A stretch of 54,612 nucleotides of DNA from Streptococcus suis (GTDB lineage Bacteria > Bacillota > Bacilli > Lactobacillales > Streptococcaceae): positions 1-54,612 of the forward strand of contig NZ_JAEUXI010000008.1 in NCBI RefSeq assembly GCF_016775005.1. Direction: 5' to 3'. The position numbers and the translations under genes were made by a program. How positions within the stretch are numbered: the stretch's first letter is position 1; every line of letters starts with the position of its first letter. The notes below the pieces were generated by a model. It saw nothing but the letters and a program-made list of their open reading frames with translations, had not been told where the DNA came from and searched no databases. Shown piece after piece: positions 17,045-26,408 of the stretch.

Positions 17045-17068
17045 AGAGCCAGAAAGTAGGGTGACGCA

Positions 17069-17566
17069 ATGTTTATCGAAATGACGGATGAGACGGGTCA
17101 AGTATCCGCTGAGATGCAAGAACAGATTCAAGACTTGCTCCAATACGCCGCTAAAAAAATCGGAAAAGAAAATAAGGAAATGGCTGTGACTTTTGTGGAT
17201 AACGCGCGTGTTCATGAGGTCAACTTGGAATACCGTGGGATTGATCGCCCAACTGATGTGGTCAGCCTTGAGTATAAGCCTGAAAATGAGATTTTCTTCG
17301 ATGAAGAAGACTTATTGGATGATCCTGATTTGGCTGAAATGATGGAAGACTTTGATGCTTATATCGGTGAGTTATTCATTTCCATTGAAAAGGCGCAAGA
17401 ACAGGCTGCTGATTACGGCCATAGTTTTGAGCGGGAAATGGGCTTTTTGGCAGTACATGGTTTTCTGCATATCAATGGCTATGATCACTATACGCCAGAA
17501 GAAGAAGCAGAAATGTTTGGTTTGCAAGAAGAAATTTTAACAGCTTATGGACTTACAAGAGAATAA
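17069..17566 (+). CDS. ybeY: Endoribonuclease YbeY
   Basis: A single-domain zinc endoribonuclease (165 residues) for 16S rRNA 3' end maturation and ribosome quality control. The diagnostic [11 protein letters not shown] lies at residues 130-140, giving zinc ligands His130, His134 and His140. The central [18 protein letters not shown] is the family's conserved strand-helix segment. Length and termini match other streptococcal YbeY proteins. The 3' end overlaps dgkA by 20 nt. Confidence 0.96.
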   Translation: MFIEMTDETGQVSAEMQEQIQDLLQYAAKKIGKENKEMAVTFVDNARVHEVNLEYRGIDRPTDVVSLEYKPENEIFFDEEDLLDDPDLAEMMEDFDAYIGELFISIEKAQEQAADYGHSFEREMGFLAVHGFLHINGYDHYTPEEEAEMFGLQEEILTAYGLTRE

Positions 17567-17948
17567 ATCACAGAAAAAATGGAAGAATCGGGACTTGGTG
17601 GCCAGTTTAGAATTCGCTACAACCGGTCTGTTTACGGCATTCAAGGAAGAAAGAAACATGCGCAAACATCTTGTGTCCGCTGTTTTGGTCATCCTTGCCG
17701 GTCTGATTTTCCAGGTTTCCATTACGGAGTGGCTCTTTTTACTCCTCAGTGTCTGCCTGGTTATCGCATTTGAAATCGTCAACTCCGCCATTGAAAATGT
17801 AGTGGACTTGGCTTCGGACTATCATTTTTCCATGTTGGCAAAAAATGCTAAGGACATGGCGGCTGGGGCTGTTTTGTTTGTGTCAGGTTTTGCTGTTATA
17901 GTTGGATTGTTGATTTTTCTTCCCAAAATTTGGGAATTGATTTTTTAA
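17547..17948 (+). CDS. dgkA: Diacylglycerol/undecaprenol kinase DgkA
   Basis: A small trimeric membrane kinase (133 residues) with three transmembrane helices. The conserved [14 protein letters not shown] holds the catalytic Glu and metal-binding residues, and [13 protein letters not shown] is the N-terminal amphipathic part. In streptococci this enzyme prefers undecaprenol and supports cell-wall lipid recycling and acid tolerance. It starts inside ybeY and lacks a clear Shine-Dalgarno sequence, so translation is probably coupled. era follows 17 nt later. Confidence 0.93.
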   Translation: MDLQENKSQKKWKNRDLVASLEFATTGLFTAFKEERNMRKHLVSAVLVILAGLIFQVSITEWLFLLLSVCLVIAFEIVNSAIENVVDLASDYHFSMLAKNAKDMAAGAVLFVSGFAVIVGLLIFLPKIWELIF

Positions 17949-17965
17949 AGAGTTAAGGAGAAATC

Positions 17966-18865
17966 ATGGCATTTAAGTCAGGATTTGTGGCGATTTTAGG
18001 TCGTCCAAACGTTGGGAAATCAACCTTTCTCAACTATGTAATGGGGCAAAAAATTGCCATCATGAGCGATAAGGCTCAAACAACCCGTAACAAGATTATG
18101 GGGATTTATACGACTGAAGAAGAGCAGATTGTCTTCATTGACACACCAGGAATCCACAAGCCAAAGACAGCTTTGGGGGATTTCATGGTGGAGTCTGCTT
18201 ACAGCACTCTTCGTGAAGTGGATACGGTCCTCTTTATGGTGCCAGCCGATGAGAAGCGAGGCAAGGGTGACGACATGATTATGGAACGCCTTAAACAGGC
18301 CAAGGTTCCAGTCATTTTAGTGGTTAACAAGATTGACAAGGTCCATCCAGACCAGCTTTTGGAACAGATTGATGATTTCCGTCAACAGATGGACTTCAAG
18401 GAAATTGTGCCAATTTCTGCTACCCAAGGGAACAATGTCAACCGACTCATGGAAATTCTTAAAGAAAATCTAGATGAAGGTTTCCAATATTTCCCTGCGG
18501 ACCAAATCACTGACCACCCAGAACGTTTCTTGGTATCTGAGATGATTCGGGAGAAGGTTTTGCACCTGACTCGTGAGGAAATTCCGCACTCTGTTGCCGT
18601 TGTCATCGAGTCCATGAAACGCGATGAATTTACCGAAAAGGTCCATATCCGAGCGACGATTATGGTTGAGCGTGATAGCCAGAAAGGCATCATCATAGGC
18701 AAGCAAGGAGCCATGCTCAAGAAAATTGGCTCCATGGCCCGTCGTGATATTGAATTGATGTTGGGCGACAAAGTCTTCCTCGAAACCTGGGTCAAGGTCA
18801 AGAAAAACTGGCGAGACAAAAAACTCGACCTCGCCGACTTTGGCTATAATGAGAAAGAGTATTAG
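17966..18865 (+). CDS. era: GTPase Era
   Basis: A 299-residue Ras-like GTPase of 30S assembly. G1 GRPNVGKST lies at about residues 11-19, G3 is DTPG, G4 is NKID, and a C-terminal KH domain ([15 protein letters not shown]) binds the 3' end of 16S rRNA near the anti-SD sequence. Order and spacing after dgkA are conserved in streptococci. AAGGAG precedes ATG 17966. The gene is followed by 1.3 kb of repeats instead of the usual close neighbour. Confidence 0.97.
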   Translation: MAFKSGFVAILGRPNVGKSTFLNYVMGQKIAIMSDKAQTTRNKIMGIYTTEEEQIVFIDTPGIHKPKTALGDFMVESAYSTLREVDTVLFMVPADEKRGKGDDMIMERLKQAKVPVILVVNKIDKVHPDQLLEQIDDFRQQMDFKEIVPISATQGNNVNRLMEILKENLDEGFQYFPADQITDHPERFLVSEMIREKVLHLTREEIPHSVAVVIESMKRDEFTEKVHIRATIMVERDSQKGIIIGKQGAMLKKIGSMARRDIELMLGDKVFLETWVKVKKNWRDKKLDLADFGYNEKEY

Positions 18866-19297
18866 AGCCTGGGGATAGGCTCTAATAGCCCGCCGATCTA
18901 AAAACAAGAAAGAGGCGGTACAACGTCCAGGGGACGTGTTCGACGTTTCTCACATCATTCGACCATAATGATGTGAGAAACTAGTAAGTCGCCTAGGCAA
19001 TTCTGCTGAGAATTGCCGTAAGTTGAGTAGCTTTTCAAAGCACTCAACTTTGGCGAGTTGAACCCGAGCCTAGAAATTAGAGAGCGAGGAAGGTCCGGGG
19101 GAGTGAAACAGTCTGTGAATAGACTGTTTCAGCTGGTCACCTAGAAATGTGAAAGTGACCATTTGAAAACCCGAGCCAAGAAATTGAAAAGCGAGGTAGT
19201 CCGGGGGATAGGCTGTCTAAGTCAATCACTTAGAAATAGTTAGCAGAAAAGCCGAAAGGCTTTTACTGCGTTATGGAGAAATCTTTTTAGTAAACAA
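18866..19297. repeat. Mosaic of short palindromes with conserved linkers
   Basis: No gene is visible. Perfect or near-perfect stems follow one another: GAGCCT/AGGCTC at 18867; a 15-bp stem 18945-18959/18967-18981; GGCAATTCT/AGAATTGCC (18996-19004/19009-19017); AAGTTGAGT/ACTCAACTT (from 19020); an 11-bp stem from 19104; GGTCAC/GTGACC (19135/19155); AAAAGCC/GGCTTTT near 19246. The linker CCCGAGCC-AGAAAT with a following AAGCGAGG occurs at 19063 and 19170 and is the same as that in the 51-bp tandem array at 37.3 kb. The first stem may serve as the era terminator. Confidence 0.7.
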
Positions 19298-19445
19298 GAA
19301 AGGAAAGCCGGTTAGGTGATGGAATTGAACACGCCTACGACTCTTTGAAAAAAGACAACCGTGACCTAGGTGCCTAAGCACCGTCGGTCAGGTTTCTATT
19401 TGCTTTGTAATTTTATTAGAAAGGACGAGTGTTAGCGTACTTGAA
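19298..19445 (+). repeat. Direct repeat copy A (97-nt core plus 51-nt tail)
   Basis: The first of three copies of a 97-nt core (19298-19394), followed by a tail shared with copy B (to 19445). The core folds on paper into three hairpins: TAGGTG/CGCCTA, then TCTTT-GAAA-AAAGA with a GNRA loop, then an arm AACC-TGACC-GGTGC closed by 4 nt. A frame through the core is interrupted here by TAA, but is open in copies B and C. Confidence 0.75.
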
Positions 19446-19472
19446 AAGGTGGTTTGTTGCACTATTTAAGGC

Positions 19473-19713
19473 TAGTGTCAACATCTCAGCACAGTGGTTG
19501 ATTGGCAGATTTGTTCGTGCTCACACTCCAAATCTGGCCTATACTAAGGAAGCGAACCCTGTTCGCACTATTTCCAACCTCCAAAGGTTCCCCAAACCTT
19601 TGGAGCTGTGTGGGGGTGGGAGTAAAATAGTCCAGTGGACTATTTTAGCCCGAACTTAGATTTAAGGATATGAGGTAAGTTCTTCTAGGATTGTTCAAGT
19701 TCTTTCCCTCTCC
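19473..19713 (+). repeat. S. suis-type modular intergenic repeat, copy 1
   Basis: It shares a skeleton with 47963-48305 and, inverted, with 23253-23420. The skeleton runs: CAGTGGTTGATTG, a CAGATTTG...CCAAATCTG stem, CAAAGGTTCCCCAAACCTTTG, then a GGGGGTGGGAGT module, AAAATAGTCCA/TGGACTATTTT (19624-19646) and a CTTTCCCTCTCCC end. Many arms are palindromic. No gene is visible; the frame 19429-19659 is only the translated repeat. Confidence 0.75.
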
Positions 19714-19714
19714 C

Positions 19715-19950
19715 AAATAGATAGAGCTCCTTGTATGCAAGTCACACAGCGTCGCTCTCCTTTTATCTTGTTATCATTATTTAGAAAGGAAAGCCGGTTA
19801 GGTGTTGTAATTGAACTCGCCTACGACTCTTTGAAAAAAGATAACCGTGACCTAGGTGCCGAAGCACCGTCGGTCAGGTTACTATTTGCTTTGTAATTTT
19901 ATTAGAAAGGACGAGTGTTAGCGTACTTGAACCCGAGCTAAAAGCTCGGA
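19715..19950 (+). repeat. 236-bp tandem unit carrying repeat copy B
   Basis: The unit starts AAATAGATAGAGCTCC and recurs from 19951 with only scattered substitutions. It contains core copy B (19784-19880, again exactly 97 nt) and the tail to 19931. An ORF of about 50 codons from ATG 19735 spans the core; coding status is doubtful. Confidence 0.8.
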
Positions 19951-20116
19951 AAATAGATAGAGCTCCTTGTGTGCAAGTCACACAGCGTCGCTCTCCTTTT
20001 ATCTTGTTATCATTATTTAGAAAGGAAAGCCGATTAGGTGATGGAATTGAACACGCCTACGACTCTTTGAAAAAAGACAACCGTGACCTAGGTGTCGAAG
20101 CACCGTCGGTCAGGTT
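19951..20116 (+). repeat. Partial second tandem unit carrying repeat copy C
   Basis: It repeats 19715-19880 and carries core copy C (20020-20116). The tail present in copies A and B breaks off within about 7 nt, and the sequence then passes into the mutM upstream region. A frame from 19971 to 20156 is open across it but most likely reflects the repeat. Confidence 0.8.
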
Positions 20117-20157
20117 ACTATTTTTCTGTGAGTCGCTTAACGGCTCAGTATCTTAGT

Positions 20158-20985
20158 ATGCCCGAATTGCCTGAGGTTGAGACGGTTCGTCGTGGTTTGA
20201 ATCGGTTGGTCAAGGGAAAGGTCATCGAAAAGGTCGAGGTGACCTATGCTCCTATGGTTAAGACTGGTATGGATACCTTCTGTCAGGACTTGATTGGTCA
20301 GGAGATTTTAGATGTGGATCGGCGTGGCAAGTATCTCTTGATTTACCTGACGGACCATGTCCTCATTTCTCATTTGCGGATGGAAGGTAAGTACAATTTC
20401 TTTCCTGACCAGGTGCCTGCCAACAAACATTTCCATGCCTTTTTTACTTTCACGGACGGCTCGACCTTGGTTTATCAGGATGTCCGCAAGTTTGGCACAA
20501 TGGAACTGCTGGGAATGGCAGATGTGGATGCCTATTTTATCAGTCGAAAAATTGGACCTGAGCCGACGGAGGAAGATTTTGACTTAGAAGAATTTGCCAA
20601 AAAGTTAGCTAAGTCGAAAAAACCTATTAAGTCACATCTTTTGGACCAGTCTTTGGTGGCTGGTTTGGGAAATATCTATGTCGATGAGGCTCTGTTTAGA
20701 GCACAAGTTCATCCTGCTCAAGCAAGTAATCAGCTATCGGCAGAGCAGGTGGCAGACCTCCGTCAAGCCACCATAGAAGTCCTGCAACTGGGTATCGAAA
20801 AAGGTGGCTCAACCATTCGGACCTACAAAAATGCTTTGGGCATGGACGGGACCATGCAGGATTATTTACAAGTTTATGGAAAGACAGGGCAGGCCTGTCC
20901 CCGTTGCCAGACAGAGATTGTCAAAATCCAGCTGGGCGGCCGGGGGACACATTTCTGTCCTCAGTGTCAGGTGAAACATGACTAA
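20158..20985 (+). CDS. mutM: Formamidopyrimidine-DNA glycosylase MutM (Fpg)
   Basis: A base excision repair enzyme (275 residues) removing 8-oxoguanine and FaPy, with AP-lyase activity. The start must be ATG 20158, because the mature N-terminus PELPEVETV carries the catalytic Pro and Glu; the upstream frame is repeat-derived. The helix-two-turn-helix follows ([17 protein letters not shown]), and a C-terminal zinc finger with CPRC and CPQC ends the protein. No Shine-Dalgarno sequence is visible; a small hairpin GAGTCG/CGGCTC lies 10-30 nt before the ATG. It overlaps coaE by 8 nt. Confidence 0.95.
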   Translation: MPELPEVETVRRGLNRLVKGKVIEKVEVTYAPMVKTGMDTFCQDLIGQEILDVDRRGKYLLIYLTDHVLISHLRMEGKYNFFPDQVPANKHFHAFFTFTDGSTLVYQDVRKFGTMELLGMADVDAYFISRKIGPEPTEEDFDLEEFAKKLAKSKKPIKSHLLDQSLVAGLGNIYVDEALFRAQVHPAQASNQLSAEQVADLRQATIEVLQLGIEKGGSTIRTYKNALGMDGTMQDYLQVYGKTGQACPRCQTEIVKIQLGGRGTHFCPQCQVKHD

Positions 20986-21580
20986 AGTTATCGGATTAAC
21001 AGGCGGTATCGCTTCAGGAAAATCAACGGTTACAGCTTTTTTGCGAGAACAGGGCTATCCAGTCATCGATGCGGATGCGGTCGTGCATGAATTGCAGGCC
21101 AAGGGCGGTAAACTCTACCAAATCCTACTGGAAGAGTTCGGTCAGGACATCTTGTCAGCAGACGGGAACTTGGATAGAGCCAAGCTGGGTCAGGCTGTTT
21201 TTGCGGATAGCAAACTGCGGGCTCGTCTGTCTGACCTACAGGACCAGATTATCAGGCAAGAATTGCTGGCCAGAAGGGACGCCCTCAAGCAGACTGATCC
21301 AGTGGTTTTCATGGATATCCCCCTGCTCTACGAGGCTGATTATAGCGGAGAGGTGGATGAAGTCTGGCTGGTCTATGTCGATAGAGCGCAGCAGTTGGAA
21401 CGGCTCATGAAACGAAATAGCTTAGCTGTTCAAGATGCGGAAAATCGGCTGGAAGCTCAGCTTTCTTTAGAGGAAAAACGGTCGCAAGCCCAGGTGGTTA
21501 TTGACAATAGCGGTGCGGTTGAGGCGACCTTAGCACAGGTTGCGCAACTTTTGGAGGAAATGAAAGATGGACGAGGCTAG
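20978..21580 (+). CDS. coaE: Dephospho-CoA kinase CoaE
   Basis: This enzyme (200 residues) phosphorylates dephospho-CoA in the last step of CoA synthesis. The P-loop [13 protein letters not shown] is at the N-terminus, [11 protein letters not shown] binds substrate, and MDIPLLYE and [12 protein letters not shown] are family segments. It overlaps mutM upstream and smrA downstream (14 nt), so the block is one transcription unit. Confidence 0.95.
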   Translation: MTKVIGLTGGIASGKSTVTAFLREQGYPVIDADAVVHELQAKGGKLYQILLEEFGQDILSADGNLDRAKLGQAVFADSKLRARLSDLQDQIIRQELLARRDALKQTDPVVFMDIPLLYEADYSGEVDEVWLVYVDRAQQLERLMKRNSLAVQDAENRLEAQLSLEEKRSQAQVVIDNSGAVEATLAQVAQLLEEMKDGRG

Positions 21581-22772
21581 TCATTACTGGCAGCGAAATT
21601 TGAAGGTAGCTTGGTTGGGCAACTTCTTAACGGGTGTCAGCTTTACCTTGGTCATGCCCTTTATCTCGGTCTTTGTCGAGGAGTTGGGAGTGGGAGCAGG
21701 TCAGGTGGAATACTATGCAGGGCTGGCGGTGTCGGCCAATGCCTTGGCAGCAGCAGTCATGGCACCAATCTGGGGAAGTTTGGCAGACCGCTATGGACGT
21801 AAGCCCATGATGGTAAGAGCGGCCTTTGCCATGATTTTTACCATGGGTGGTATGGCCTTTGTGCCCAATGTTTTTTGGTTGATTGTGCTGCGTGTTCTGA
21901 ACGGAATGTTTACAGGTTATATTCCTAATGCAACGGCCTTGATTGCCAGTCAGGTACCTAAGGACAAGACAGGCTATGCTCTGGGAACCTTGTCAACGGG
22001 TGCGGTTGCTGGAAACTTGATTGGCCCAACGCTGGGAGGGATTCTGGCGGAAATGGTTGGTGTGCATACGGTCTTTCTTTTAGTCGGCTTGCTCTATGCC
22101 TTAGTGGTTGTGCTGACTGTTTTCTACATTCGAGAGGATTTCACTCCTGTCAAGAAAGAAGAGGCCCTGTCGGTCAAGGAGGTCTTTGCACAGGTCAAAG
22201 ATAGGCAGATGTTGGTTGGACTCTTTGTGACCTCGATGGTCATCATCGCAGCGGCTCAGGCTGTGGTGCCAATTTTGACCCTCTATGTACGGCATTTGGG
22301 ACAGACGGACAATCTCCTTTTTGTAGCTGGATTTATCATTTCCTTGCCTGGTATGGCATCGCTAGTGACATCAGGATATCTTGGGAAAATAGGTGATAAG
22401 ATTGGTAATCATAGACTATTGCTAATGGCCTTGGTCTATAGCCTGCTCATCAACGTCCTCTGTGTTTTTGCTCAAAATCCCTTCCAACTTGGTCTTTTGC
22501 GGTTCCTCTATGGATTTGGAACAGGGGCCCTATTGCCTTCGGTCAATTCCCTTTTGACAAAGCTGACGCCTAAGGAGGGGATTTCCAGGATATTTTCTTA
22601 TAATCAGATTTTTAACAATATGGGGTCTGTTATCGGGCCCATGCTTGGATCAAGTGTAGCAGCTCAACTGGGTTATGATTGGGTATTTTATTTGTCCAGT
22701 GGCCTTGTCCTCTTCAATCTGGTTTGGTCTGTCATCAATTTTAGAAACTATTTGAAAGTAAGGGAGATCTAG
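21567..22772 (+). CDS. smrA: MFS multidrug efflux protein SmrA (PmrA homologue)
   Basis: A major facilitator with 12 predicted helices (401 residues). The A-motif [13 protein letters not shown] sits between helices 2 and 3, and a degenerate copy [10 protein letters not shown] between helices 8 and 9. The position between coaE and rpmG is that of pneumococcal pmrA, whose product contributes to norfloxacin efflux. In S. suis the homologue has been called SmrA and was reported not to be the main fluoroquinolone pump, SatAB being so. Both candidates occur in this window. Confidence 0.9.
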   Translation: MDEASHYWQRNLKVAWLGNFLTGVSFTLVMPFISVFVEELGVGAGQVEYYAGLAVSANALAAAVMAPIWGSLADRYGRKPMMVRAAFAMIFTMGGMAFVPNVFWLIVLRVLNGMFTGYIPNATALIASQVPKDKTGYALGTLSTGAVAGNLIGPTLGGILAEMVGVHTVFLLVGLLYALVVVLTVFYIREDFTPVKKEEALSVKEVFAQVKDRQMLVGLFVTSMVIIAAAQAVVPILTLYVRHLGQTDNLLFVAGFIISLPGMASLVTSGYLGKIGDKIGNHRLLLMALVYSLLINVLCVFAQNPFQLGLLRFLYGFGTGALLPSVNSLLTKLTPKEGISRIFSYNQIFNNMGSVIGPMLGSSVAAQLGYDWVFYLSSGLVLFNLVWSVINFRNYLKVREI

Positions 22773-22921
22773 TGAGAGTTAAAATCAATTTGCAATGTTC
22801 GGAGTGTGGTAGTAAAAATTACCTGACTAGTAAGAACTCCAAAACCCATCCAGGAAAGATAGAAGTCCTTAAATACTGCCCAAAGGAGAGAAAAGTAACC
22901 CTTCATATTGAAACTAAATAG
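22772..22921 (+). CDS. rpmG: 50S ribosomal protein L33
   Basis: 49 residues, starting GTG 22772, which shares one base with the smrA stop. AGGGAG lies upstream. The sequence [20 protein letters not shown] and [11 protein letters not shown] are L33 hallmarks. The first zinc half-site CSEC is intact; the second has only one Cys (YCPK), so zinc binding is probably lost or weakened. The 3' end overlaps the -35 of the secG promoter. Confidence 0.93.
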   Translation: MRVKINLQCSECGSKNYLTSKNSKTHPGKIEVLKYCPKERKVTLHIETK

Positions 22922-22936
22922 TTTTTATGGTATAAT
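22908..22936 (+). promoter_or_regulatory. Promoter of secG
   Basis: TTGAAA (22908-22913), a 17-bp spacer and TATAAT (22931-22936) with an upstream TG. It overlaps the end of rpmG and gives secG its own start of transcription. Confidence 0.8.
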
Positions 22937-22967
22937 GGCAGAAGTTATTGAAGAAAGAGAAAAAAAT

Positions 22968-23207
22968 ATGTATCAAGTATTATTAGCCATTCTTTTGATT
23001 TTATCTGTTATTTTGATTGCGGTGATTTTTATTCAGCCAGCAAAAAACCAGTCTAGCAACGTTTTTGATGCTGGGACAGGTGCACTATTTGAACGTTCTA
23101 AGGCGCGTGGTTTCGAAGCAGTGATGCAACGTATTACCGCTATTCTGGTAGCAATTTGGATGTTAGTTGCCCTAGCCTTGGTTGTTATTTCAAGTACAGG
23201 TATGTAA
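22968..23207 (+). CDS. secG: Protein translocase subunit SecG
   Basis: A 79-residue membrane protein with two helices that assists SecYEG translocation. Family features are the N-terminal helix, the loop KNQSSNVFDAGTGALFERSKARG and helix two near the C-terminus. ATG 22968 is chosen because an upstream in-frame start at 22908 lies on the promoter; AAGAAAGAGA provides a weak ribosome binding site. A terminator follows, so rnr is separated. Confidence 0.9.
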   Translation: MYQVLLAILLILSVILIAVIFIQPAKNQSSNVFDAGTGALFERSKARGFEAVMQRITAILVAIWMLVALALVVISSTGM

Positions 23208-23217
23208 GATAAAAAAA

Positions 23218-23252
23218 GACTGGGAACTTGTTCTTGGTCTATTTTTTTGGGA
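23218..23252 (+). terminator. Terminator after secG
   Basis: AGACTGGGAAC and GTTCTTGGTCT form 11 pairs (three G-U) around 2 nt, followed by a run of seven T. Confidence 0.8.
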
Positions 23253-23420
23253 GTGGGCCAGAACTCGACAAATGCAAAGGAGTTCGTCTGCCCACCCCCG
23301 CACAGTTGATTAGATCAGATTTGGAGTGTGAAACACGTACAAATCTGTCAATCAACCACTGCGTCTTGATGATGACGCAAACTAAGAGAAATAGTGCTAG
23401 GTTTTTATCCTGCACTCTGG
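23253..23420 (-). repeat. S. suis-type modular intergenic repeat, inverted copy
   Basis: Read on the minus strand it shows the same skeleton as 19473-19713: CAGTGGTTGATTG, CAGATTTG...CCAAATCTG, GCGGGGGTGGG and a final GGCCCACTCCC. The inserted palindromes differ (for example TGCGTC/GACGCA). It fills the space before rnr. AGTGC/GCACT (23393-23416) forms another hairpin. Confidence 0.7.
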
Positions 23421-23430
23421 TAATTACAAC

Positions 23431-25800
23431 ATGAAAAACGAAATTATTAACTATATTAAAGAAGTTGGTCCTGTGACCATGGACCAGCTGGCAGATCAGT
23501 TTGGAGCCAGTTCTGCTAAGAGCTTCACAGACTTGGTCAAGCTGGTTTCTAGCATGGAAGGCAGTCGTCAACTTGTCTTTGACAATGCTGGGCGGATTGC
23601 TCTTCCAGCTCCAAAAATCTCCAAAAACAAGGTGACCTTGCAGGGCATTTTTCGTGCCCACAAGTCAGGCTTTGGCTTTGTCACCATTGACGAGGAGGAA
23701 GATGATCTCTTTGTCAGTCGTGACGATGTTAATTTTGCCATTGAGGGCGACCGAGTGGAAGTGGCTATCAAGAAAGTAGCGGACAGGCTCAAGGGGACGG
23801 CTGCGGAAGCGGAAGTCATTGATATTTTGGAACATAGCCTGAAAACTGCGGTAGGCTTGATCATTTTTGACGAAGATAAACCAGAATATGCAGGCTATAT
23901 CAAGTCTAAAAATCAGAAAATCGCTCAGAAGATTTACATCAAGAAGTCACCTCTGGTATTGACCGGAACGGAAATCCTCAAAGTCGACATTGAAGCCTAT
24001 CCCAACAAGAAACGGGACCACTTTGTTGCGACCATTCGGGACGTGGTGGGCCACAAGGACGATGTGGGCATCGATGTCTTGGAAGTTTTGGAATCCATGG
24101 ACATTGTGTCGGAATTCCCTGATGAAGTCTTGGCGGAGGCCAATCGGGTGCCAGAAAGTCCGTCTGAGAAGGACTTTGAAGGACGCTTGGACCTGCGAGA
24201 TGAAATCATCTTCACTATTGACGGTGCTGATGCTAAGGACTTGGACGATGCGGTCCATATCAAGCAACTCAAGAATGGCAATCTGGAACTGGGTGTTCAT
24301 ATCGCTGATGTCAGCTATTATGTGACCGAAGGCTCTGCCTTGGACCAGGAAGCTGTCAAGCGTGGGACTTCTGTCTATGTGACCGACCGTGTGGTGCCGA
24401 TGCTGCCAGAACGCCTGTCAAACGGTATCTGTTCCCTTAATCCAAATGTGGATCGCCTGACCCAGTCGGCTATTATGGAAATTGACCGTAAGGGCAAGGT
24501 CGTCAAGCACTGGATTGGCCAGACGGTCATCAAAACCACCTTCCGTATGACCTATTCCGATGTCAATGATATGATTGCGGGCAACCAGGAAAAGTTGGAC
24601 AAATACAAGGCAATCGTGCCAAGTGTGGACCTCATGGTCAAACTCCATAAAACCCTGGAAACCATGCGGTACAAGCGTGGGGCTCTCAACTTTGATACAG
24701 CTGAAGCCAAAATCATCGTCAACAAGGACGGTCTGCCAGTCGATATTCAACTGCGCCAGCGAGGCATTGCCGAGCGGATGATTGAGTCCTTCATGCTGGC
24801 GGCCAATGAGTGCGTTGCCGAGCATTTTGCCAAGTTGGAACTGCCTTTCATCTATCGGATCCACGAGGAGCCTAAGTCAGACAAGTTGCAGAAGTTCATC
24901 GACTATGCGACCAGCTTTGGTCTGACGGTCTACGGTACGGCTAGCTCTATTAGTCAGGATGCCCTTCAGGATCTCATGGAGCGGGTCAAGGATGAACCCT
25001 ATGCGGATGTCCTCAATATGATGTTGCTCCGTTCCATGCAGCAGGCACGCTACTCGGAGCACAACCACGGCCACTACGGACTGGGTGCGGAGTTTTACAC
25101 CCACTTCACCAGTCCTATCCGCCGCTATCCTGACCTGCTGGTTCACCGTATGGTGCGGGAATATGGTCACAATCCTGCGGAAAAAGCAGAGCATTTTGAG
25201 CAGGTCATTCCTGAGCTTGCCAAGTCTTCGTCCAGTTTAGAACGCCGTGCCATTGAGGCAGAGCGGGAAGTCGAAGCCATGAAGAAGGCAGAGTTCATGC
25301 AAGAATTTGTTGGGCAAGAGTTTGACGGTGTCGTGTCTAGCGTGGTCAAGTTTGGACTCTTTGTAGAGTTGCCAAATACGGTTGAAGGTCTGATCCATGT
25401 CACCAACCTCAACGAATACTACCAGTTCCACGAGCGGACTCTGACCTTGCAGGGTGAGAAATCTGGTCGGGTCTTCCGTGTCGGTCAGCCAATCCGTATC
25501 AAACTAACGCGGGCGGACAAGATGACAGGGGAAATCGATTTTGCCCACGTGCCGTCCGAGCTGGATATCGTAGAAAAGGCTTTGAAAGCCAAGCGGAGAA
25601 CTGCTAGTCACTCTAACCGTGACCGCGATGATCGGTCAGGGCGAGGACGGGGCAAGCACCACAAACAAGAAGCTGCTGGTCGCGACAGCGGACGTCACAA
25701 GTCTGGAAAAGACCACAAGTCAAAAAGTGGCAAAAAAGACAAGAAAAAGAAACCATTTTACAAAGAAGTGGCTAAAAAGAACAAGAAGAAAAGGAGATAG
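23431..25800 (+). CDS. rnr: Ribonuclease R
   Basis: A processive 3'-5' exoribonuclease (789 residues) of the RNB family that degrades structured RNA and takes part in tmRNA-linked mRNA decay. Domains in order: N-terminal helix-turn-helix (1-60), cold-shock domains (about 70-220), the RNB catalytic core with [15 protein letters not shown] near residues 264-278 holding the metal-binding Asp residues, an S1 domain (about 630-710), and a Lys/Arg/His-rich tail. smpB follows within 2 nt, the classical pairing. No good Shine-Dalgarno precedes ATG 23431, where a repeat has inserted. Confidence 0.95.
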   Translation: MKNEIINYIKEVGPVTMDQLADQFGASSAKSFTDLVKLVSSMEGSRQLVFDNAGRIALPAPKISKNKVTLQGIFRAHKSGFGFVTIDEEEDDLFVSRDDVNFAIEGDRVEVAIKKVADRLKGTAAEAEVIDILEHSLKTAVGLIIFDEDKPEYAGYIKSKNQKIAQKIYIKKSPLVLTGTEILKVDIEAYPNKKRDHFVATIRDVVGHKDDVGIDVLEVLESMDIVSEFPDEVLAEANRVPESPSEKDFEGRLDLRDEIIFTIDGADAKDLDDAVHIKQLKNGNLELGVHIADVSYYVTEGSALDQEAVKRGTSVYVTDRVVPMLPERLSNGICSLNPNVDRLTQSAIMEIDRKGKVVKHWIGQTVIKTTFRMTYSDVNDMIAGNQEKLDKYKAIVPSVDLMVKLHKTLETMRYKRGALNFDTAEAKIIVNKDGLPVDIQLRQRGIAERMIESFMLAANECVAEHFAKLELPFIYRIHEEPKSDKLQKFIDYATSFGLTVYGTASSISQDALQDLMERVKDEPYADVLNMMLLRSMQQARYSEHNHGHYGLGAEFYTHFTSPIRRYPDLLVHRMVREYGHNPAEKAEHFEQVIPELAKSSSSLERRAIEAEREVEAMKKAEFMQEFVGQEFDGVVSSVVKFGLFVELPNTVEGLIHVTNLNEYYQFHERTLTLQGEKSGRVFRVGQPIRIKLTRADKMTGEIDFAHVPSELDIVEKALKAKRRTASHSNRDRDDRSGRGRGKHHKQEAAGRDSGRHKSGKDHKSKSGKKDKKKKPFYKEVAKKNKKKRR

Positions 25801-25802
25801 GC

Positions 25803-26270
25803 ATGGCCAAGGGTGAGGGCAATGTGATTGCACAGAATAAAAAGGCCCGCCACGACTATACCATTGTCGATACAGTGGAGGCGGGGATGGTCCTGACGGG
25901 GACGGAGATTAAGTCTATTCGTGCGGGGCGGATCAACCTTAAGGACGGCTTTGCCCAGATCAAGCAGGGTGAGGCTTGGTTGGTCAATGTCCATATCGCT
26001 CCCTATGATGAGGGCAATATCTGGAACCAGGAGCCGACGCGGACCCGCAAACTGCTCTTGCGGAAGAAGCAGATCGAGTCCTTGGGCAATGAAGTCAAGG
26101 GAACAGGGATGACTCTGGTGCCCCTCAAGGTCTATATCAAGGACGGCTTTGCCAAGGTTTTGATTGGACTTGCTAAAGGGAAGCACGATTACGATAAGCG
26201 AGAGTCCATCAAACGCCGTGAGCAAGACCGCGATATTAAGCGGACCATGAAGGCAATCAATAGTCGCTAA
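25803..26270 (+). CDS. smpB: tmRNA-binding protein SmpB
   Basis: An OB-fold protein (155 residues) that brings tmRNA to stalled ribosomes. [28 protein letters not shown] and the C-terminal basic helix [14 protein letters not shown] are characteristic. Its ribosome binding site AAGGAG lies within the last codons of rnr. The tmRNA gene itself is not in the window. Confidence 0.96.
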   Translation: MAKGEGNVIAQNKKARHDYTIVDTVEAGMVLTGTEIKSIRAGRINLKDGFAQIKQGEAWLVNVHIAPYDEGNIWNQEPTRTRKLLLRKKQIESLGNEVKGTGMTLVPLKVYIKDGFAKVLIGLAKGKHDYDKRESIKRREQDRDIKRTMKAINSR

Positions 26271-26294
26271 GACTGGGAGAAATCCTGGTCTTTT
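26270..26294 (+). terminator. Terminator after smpB
   Basis: AGACTGG and CCTGGTCT form a short stem with G-U pairs, followed by TTTT, just after the stop codon. Confidence 0.6.
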
Positions 26295-26310
26295 CTGTTA
26301 TCGGAAAACA

Positions 26311-26399
26311 AAATCCCAGCAGTCTGATGAACCGCACCTCATAAGTTAGATTTTTTCATTCTAACTTTTGGGGTGCGGTTCATGGACTGTCTGGGGTTT
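26311..26399. terminator. Long hairpin between convergent smpB and adh
   Basis: Two arms of about 40 nt: AAATCCCAG/CTGGGGTTT outside, ATGAACCGCACC/GGTGCGGTTCAT (12 perfect pairs), and AGTTAGA/TCTAACT at the tip around a T-rich loop. It is larger than a simple terminator and may be a small palindromic repeat doing this job for both strands. Confidence 0.65.
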
Positions 26400-26408
26400 A
26401 TTTTTATT

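Noticed and set aside
19298..19394. T-box, tmRNA or RNase P RNA fragment in the 97-nt core
   Set aside because: The T-box consensus, the tmRNA ends and the RNase P conserved blocks are all absent.
19429..20156. Small ORFs 19429-19659 and 19971-20156 as genes
   Set aside because: They are translations of dispersed intergenic repeats. The frame is broken in repeat copy A, and substitutions between copies are not biased towards synonymous changes.
20092..20157. Longer mutM start
   Set aside because: Fpg requires Pro as its first mature residue, which fixes the start at ATG 20158; the upstream frame is repeat sequence.
23228..23434. Small ORF in front of rnr
   Set aside because: It lies within the secG terminator and inverted repeat element, with no ribosome binding site.
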